From: an uncultured Lachnospiraceae bacterium
Lineage (GTDB): Bacteria; Bacillota; Clostridia; Lachnospirales; Lachnospiraceae
Assembly: GCA_900317825.1 (NCBI GenBank)
Contig: ONIH01000012.1
Span: 1-62,211, forward strand
DNA: 62,211 bases
Reading direction: 5' to 3'
The notes beneath the pieces were generated by a model. The model was not told the DNA's origin, searched no databases, and saw only the letters and a list, made by a program, of their open reading frames with translations. Position 1 is the first letter of the stretch; every line of letters begins with the position of its first letter. Of the stretch, positions 58,837 to 62,211 are shown piece after piece. The translations under genes were made by a program, and so were the position numbers.

Positions 58837-60225
58837 TTACAGTTTTGACAAAAGCCCAGTGCTCTGTAAAAACAGCACGACCATGATCACCGGACAGACG
58901 AAACGCACCATAACGATGTAGAGCTGTTTTCTGTGGAAGCGCACGCCTCCTGTCTCGACTTCGCCGATGATCCACTTCGGGCGCACGATCCAGCCGATAA
59001 GTATAGTCGAAAGCAGCGAGATGAACGGCATCATGACTGAGTTCGAGATGTAGTCCATCAGGTCTAAAAGCTGTCCGACTGTCCCGTTCGGCAGCGGTAT
59101 CTCACAGTAAAAAATGCTGTAGCCCAGCGCTATAACGATCGAAGCGATGGTATAGATGATGCCGAGCACGAGTGTAGTCTTATGTCTCTCTGAATGAAAG
59201 ACTTCCATGCAGTTTGCGGTTATGGCTTCGAGCACCGAGATACATGAGGTCAGTGTCGCAAAGACTGCCATCAGGAAAAATGCCGCTCCGACTATATTTC
59301 CAAAAAATCCCATCGAGGCAAAGACCTTCGGGAGCGAGATGAACATAAGTCCAGGTCCCGCATTCATACCATCAAGTCCCGAAAATACATAGATGGACGG
59401 GATGATGGCCATTCCAGCGAGAAGAGCCACTCCGGTGTCAAAGATCTCGATCTGGCTTACCGCCCTGTTCAGGTCGACTTCCTTTTTTACATAGGAACCG
59501 TAAGTGATCATGATTCCCATCGAAACTGACAACGAGAAGAACAGCTGGCTCATCGCGTCTAGCAGGAGGCTTAAGAATTTTTTCAAAGTAAGGCCTTTGA
59601 CGTTCGGCGTGATGTAGACCAGAAATCCCTGCAGTCCGTTCCTGTCGCCATGATGTATAAAAAGTGAATACACCGCCACGAATACGATCAGGACTAAAAG
59701 CACCGGCATCATAAAACGGGAACAGCTCTCGATTCCCTTTTCAACTCCACGGTAGATGACAACTGCCGTAAGCACCATGAAAAACGCTGCGTATATCACC
59801 GACTCGACCGGATTCGAGATAAACGCCGAAAAATATCCGTCTGCCGCCGCTGCCTTTCCATGCCCTGTAAAGTAGTCAACCATGTACTTTGTGATCCAGC
59901 CTCCGATGACTGCGTAATAAGTCATGATGATCACCGGTACGAAAAATGTCAGGACGCCTAAGAACTTCCACTTCGGATTCATCTCCGTGTAGGCTCCTAT
60001 CGCACTTTTTCCGGTCTTTCTGCCGGTAGCGATATCCGATGTCAGCAGCGTAAATCCGAAGGTCAGCACCAGGATCAGGTAGACTATCAGGAAGAGTCCG
60101 CCGCCGTCTTTTGCCGCGAGATACGGAAATCTCCAGATATTCCCCACTCCTACTGCTGAGCCTGCTGCCGCAAGCACAAACCCGAGCTGCCCTGTGAATG
60201 AGCCTCTTTTACTTTCTTTTTCCAT
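58837..60225 (-). CDS. Sodium-dependent (NSS/SNF family) transporter
   Basis: 462 aa started at MEKESKRGSFTGQLGFVLAAAG; the longer start at 60339 lies inside the 60317-60368 hairpin and has no ribosome site. SAVGVGNIWRFPYL and GGGLFLIVYL are the family's Na+-binding signature; 11-12 membrane segments. Probably imports an amino acid with Na+. Lies between thrS and the GH13 gene on the same strand. Confidence 0.9.
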   Translation of the reverse strand: MEKESKRGSFTGQLGFVLAAAGSAVGVGNIWRFPYLAAKDGGGLFLIVYLILVLTFGFTLLTSDIATGRKTGKSAIGAYTEMNPKWKFLGVLTFFVPVIIMTYYAVIGGWITKYMVDYFTGHGKAAAADGYFSAFISNPVESVIYAAFFMVLTAVVIYRGVEKGIESCSRFMMPVLLVLIVFVAVYSLFIHHGDRNGLQGFLVYITPNVKGLTLKKFLSLLLDAMSQLFFSLSVSMGIMITYGSYVKKEVDLNRAVSQIEIFDTGVALLAGMAIIPSIYVFSGLDGMNAGPGLMFISLPKVFASMGFFGNIVGAAFFLMAVFATLTSCISVLEAITANCMEVFHSERHKTTLVLGIIYTIASIVIALGYSIFYCEIPLPNGTVGQLLDLMDYISNSVMMPFISLLSTILIGWIVRPKWIIGEVETGGVRFHRKQLYIVMVRFVCPVIMVVLFLQSTGLLSKL

Positions 60226-60267
60226 TTTCCAAAAATATCCTTTCTTTCTAATGAAAGGTATTATAGC

Positions 60268-60304
60268 AAAAAAGCGCCACTTGTACCAGTGGCACAAGTG
60301 ACGC
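60268..60304 (-). terminator. Intrinsic terminator of thrS
   Basis: Minus strand: GCGTCACTTGT ... ACAAGTGGCGC followed by TTTTTT. CACTTGT/ACAAGTG stem exact, extended by GCG/CGC. Confidence 0.8.
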
Positions 60305-60316
60305 GGGTGTGTCAGA

Positions 60317-60368
60317 GGGGACGCGTTCAGCTGACACATATAAAAATGTGTCAGCCGAACGCGTCCCC
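60317..60368. repeat. Large near-perfect palindrome (REP-like) after thrS
   Basis: GGGGACGCGTTC-A-GCTGACACAT (60317-60339) pairs with the reverse complement at 60346-60368; one A/C mismatch in 23 bp, loop ATAAAA. The GGGGACGCGTTCGGCTGACAC style is that of dispersed palindromes. It lies 9 bp after the thrS stop, before the thrS terminator. Confidence 0.75.
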
Positions 60369-60377
60369 ATCGTCACA

Positions 60378-62162
60378 TCAGTCTTCTGATGAAGGGATGT
60401 GATCTAAGAGATCGAGGGAATGCTCCTCTACCATCTGATCGCACATATCGAGGAAGACGTCAAGCGGTACATCGTTTAACTGCTTGTTGCTTCCGCGGAG
60501 ATTTATAGAAACTGTACGGTTCTCTTTCTCCTTGTCTCCAAGAACGAGGATGTACGGATCCTTGTAGTTCTTGAATGTCTTGATCTTGTTTTTCATGTTA
60601 GCTTCTGAGTAGTCTGCTTCCACACGGATATGGTTCTTGCGGAGAAGAGACTCGACCTCTTTGGCGTAGTCGTTATGCTCTGCCCTTATCGGAACTATGC
60701 CTACCTGATACGGTGAAAGCCAGAACGGGAAGGCTCCCTTGAAGTTCTCGATCAGGATTCCGATGAAACGCTCCATAGATCCGAAGATGGCTCTGTGGAT
60801 CATGACAGGTCTCTTTATCGTGGAGTCTGCAGCGGTGTACTTCATATCGAAGTTCAGAGGGAGCTGGAAGTCGAGCTGGATGGTTCCCATCTGCCACTCA
60901 CGTCCTAAAGCATCCTTCATCTTCAGGTCGATCTTCGGGCCGTAGAAAGCTCCGTCGCCTTCATTTATCTCGTAGTTTCCAGGGCCGTAGGTCTTCTCGA
61001 GGATGTCCTTAAGGTCAGCCTCTGCCTTGTTCCAGACTTCGATGTCTCCCATGTAGTCATCAGGTCTTGTAGAAAGCTCTGCCTTATATGTAAGTCCGAA
61101 GGTACCATATATCTCTGTAGCGATATCCATGATATCCTTGATCTCAGATGCGATCTGATCCTCGGTCACAAGGGTATGTGCGTCATCCTGTCTGAACATC
61201 TGAACACGGAAAAGTCCGTTCAGCTCGCCTGACTTCTCTTTTCTGTGGATGACATCGACCTGGTTGATACGGAGAGGAAGCTCTCTGTATGAACGGGCCT
61301 TGTTCATGTAGACCTTAATGGCGTTCGGGCAGTTCATAGGCTTAAGAGCATAGGTGTCGTTATCATCCTCGCCAGGGATAACGAACATGCCGTCCTGATA
61401 ATGTGCCCAGTGTCCTGATGTAACCCAGAGCTCTTTCTTTGAAACTACAGGTCCTGAGATTTCCTGATAACCGTGAGCCTCATGAATACCTCTCCAGAAA
61501 TCAAGGAGAGCATTGAAGACCTTCCAGCCTCTTGGGAGCCAGTATGGCATTCCAGGTGCTGTCTCATCGAACATGAACAGGTCGAGCTGTGGTCCGATCT
61601 TCTTGTGGTCTCTCTCTTTTGCTTCGCGGATCAGAGCCTTGTGCTCCTTCAGCTGCTGCTTGTCCGGGAAAGCGTATGCATAGATACGGGTCAGTGAGTC
61701 GTTATGCTCATCGCCTCTCCAGTATGCGCCTGATACGCTTCTGATCTCAAATGCGGCACTCATCAGCTCCTGTGAATTATCCACGTGAGGTCCGCGGCAG
61801 AGATCTACATAGTCATCGCCTGTCCAGTAGATAGTGATCTTCTCGCCTTCCGGGAGATCCTTTATCAGCTCTGTCTTATACTTCTGATCCTTGAACAGAT
61901 CAAGAGCTTCCTGCTTTGAGACTTCCTTTACTGTCCAGTCCTCACGGCGCTTTATGATCTCACGCATTTTGTCTTCGATCTTCCTGAAGTCTGACTCCTG
62001 GATGCTGACGCCCTCCGGGAATCCGAAATCATAGTAGAAGCCGTCGGCGATCTGCGGTCCGATGGCGTACTGTACGTCCTTACCATAAAGCTCGATCACG
62101 GCTTTCGCAAGAATGTGTGCCAGTGAGTGACGATACACTTCTAAATACTTTTCCTTGTCCAT
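60378..62162 (-). CDS. thrS: Threonyl-tRNA synthetase lacking the TGS domain
   Basis: 594 aa versus about 640 for the usual enzyme: it begins directly at the editing domain (YRHSLAHILAKAVIELYG, HxxxH), so the N-terminal TGS domain is missing. Editing Cys/His region DDYVDLCRGPHVDNSQEL; catalytic motif 2 GLFRVQMFRQDDAHTLV, zinc ligands in KPMNCPNA and later His; motif 3 MIHRAIFGSMERFIGIL. Anticodon domain to the end. Loads Thr on tRNA and edits Ser. The window ends 49 bp upstream, so a T-box leader cannot be judged. Confidence 0.96.
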   Translation of the reverse strand: MDKEKYLEVYRHSLAHILAKAVIELYGKDVQYAIGPQIADGFYYDFGFPEGVSIQESDFRKIEDKMREIIKRREDWTVKEVSKQEALDLFKDQKYKTELIKDLPEGEKITIYWTGDDYVDLCRGPHVDNSQELMSAAFEIRSVSGAYWRGDEHNDSLTRIYAYAFPDKQQLKEHKALIREAKERDHKKIGPQLDLFMFDETAPGMPYWLPRGWKVFNALLDFWRGIHEAHGYQEISGPVVSKKELWVTSGHWAHYQDGMFVIPGEDDNDTYALKPMNCPNAIKVYMNKARSYRELPLRINQVDVIHRKEKSGELNGLFRVQMFRQDDAHTLVTEDQIASEIKDIMDIATEIYGTFGLTYKAELSTRPDDYMGDIEVWNKAEADLKDILEKTYGPGNYEINEGDGAFYGPKIDLKMKDALGREWQMGTIQLDFQLPLNFDMKYTAADSTIKRPVMIHRAIFGSMERFIGILIENFKGAFPFWLSPYQVGIVPIRAEHNDYAKEVESLLRKNHIRVEADYSEANMKNKIKTFKNYKDPYILVLGDKEKENRTVSINLRGSNKQLNDVPLDVFLDMCDQMVEEHSLDLLDHIPSSED

Positions 62163-62211
62163 TTGGTTCCTTTCCTTCTCTGCGGTCGGCCGGCATAGCC
62201 TGCTGCTCAGG

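Noticed and set aside
58837-60339. Longer NSS transporter starting at 60339
   Set aside because: The extra 38 codons cover the terminator and palindrome after thrS; the family starts at the later ATG.

Overview
The window looks like a piece of a Clostridia chromosome, most likely Lachnospiraceae. This is inferred from gene content and sequence style: strong AGGAGG ribosome sites, TTGACA/TATAAT promoters, HydE with a DUF6472-type small Cys protein, glutamine-dependent NadE, Hsp33, LuxS, sucrose PTS, maltodextrin ABC uptake, and moderate GC outside one island. Nearly all genes are intact and tightly packed; no phage, rRNA or CRISPR array was seen.

Layout. 1-5.6 kb: the 5' part of cysK with a leader that holds a small upstream ORF, then a six-gene minus-strand operon (L,D-transpeptidase, hisC, COG2426 membrane protein, 60-aa membrane protein, DUF6472 protein, hydE). 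5.7-15.2 kb: PAP2 protein, nadE, hslO, a methyltransferase, a lipase, recJ, an OhrR-type regulator with its operator, mtnN, luxS and tRNA-Leu(UAG). 15.3-24.6 kb: an OGG1-type glycosylase, a 394-bp gap with a cluster of DnaA boxes, an HTH-Uma2 protein, truA, a GntR/ABC-ATPase/permease operon, a zinc ribbon, a LacI regulator, a class II aldolase and a cytidylate-kinase-like protein. 24.7-29.7 kb: an ArsB/NhaD-like and a GPH-type transporter, a glycerophosphodiesterase, a lipase and an OPT transporter remnant.

29.9-36.1 kb is an AT-rich island with only three genes: two large gamma-type N6-adenine methyltransferases (plus strand, stop/start overlap) and, convergently, a PLD-family nuclease whose H-K-N-E spacing matches the metal-independent BfiI/NgoFVII restriction enzymes. 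A 21-bp exact direct repeat flanks it. The right copy is the last 21 bp of the sucrose hydrolase gene including its stop codon; the left copy lies before the first methyltransferase. The unit therefore looks like a restriction-modification cassette inserted at the 3' end of scrB with target duplication and no recombinase of its own. This is the best candidate for an undescribed mobile system.

36.1-47.3 kb is carbohydrate metabolism: scrB and a sucrose-type PTS EIIBCA, a malEFG transporter with a GH13 enzyme, a short LacI regulator and a surface lipoprotein. The PTS promoter carries a 20-bp palindrome whose core also overlaps the promoter of the LacI gene 17 kb away, suggesting that this regulator controls sucrose genes. 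47.7-53.3 kb: yunC-like gene, dgkA, a phasin-like protein, ubiB, an O-antigen-ligase-like protein and a diguanylate cyclase. 53.4-62.2 kb: a membrane glycerophosphodiesterase, galK, an AraC regulator, a GH13 amylase, an NSS transporter and thrS without its TGS domain.

Intergenic DNA is rich in long GC-rich imperfect hairpins (about 13.5, 18.6, 24.7, 47.6 and 48.5 kb). Two of them share an apical motif. Six of eight convergent gene pairs end on overlapping or touching stop codons.
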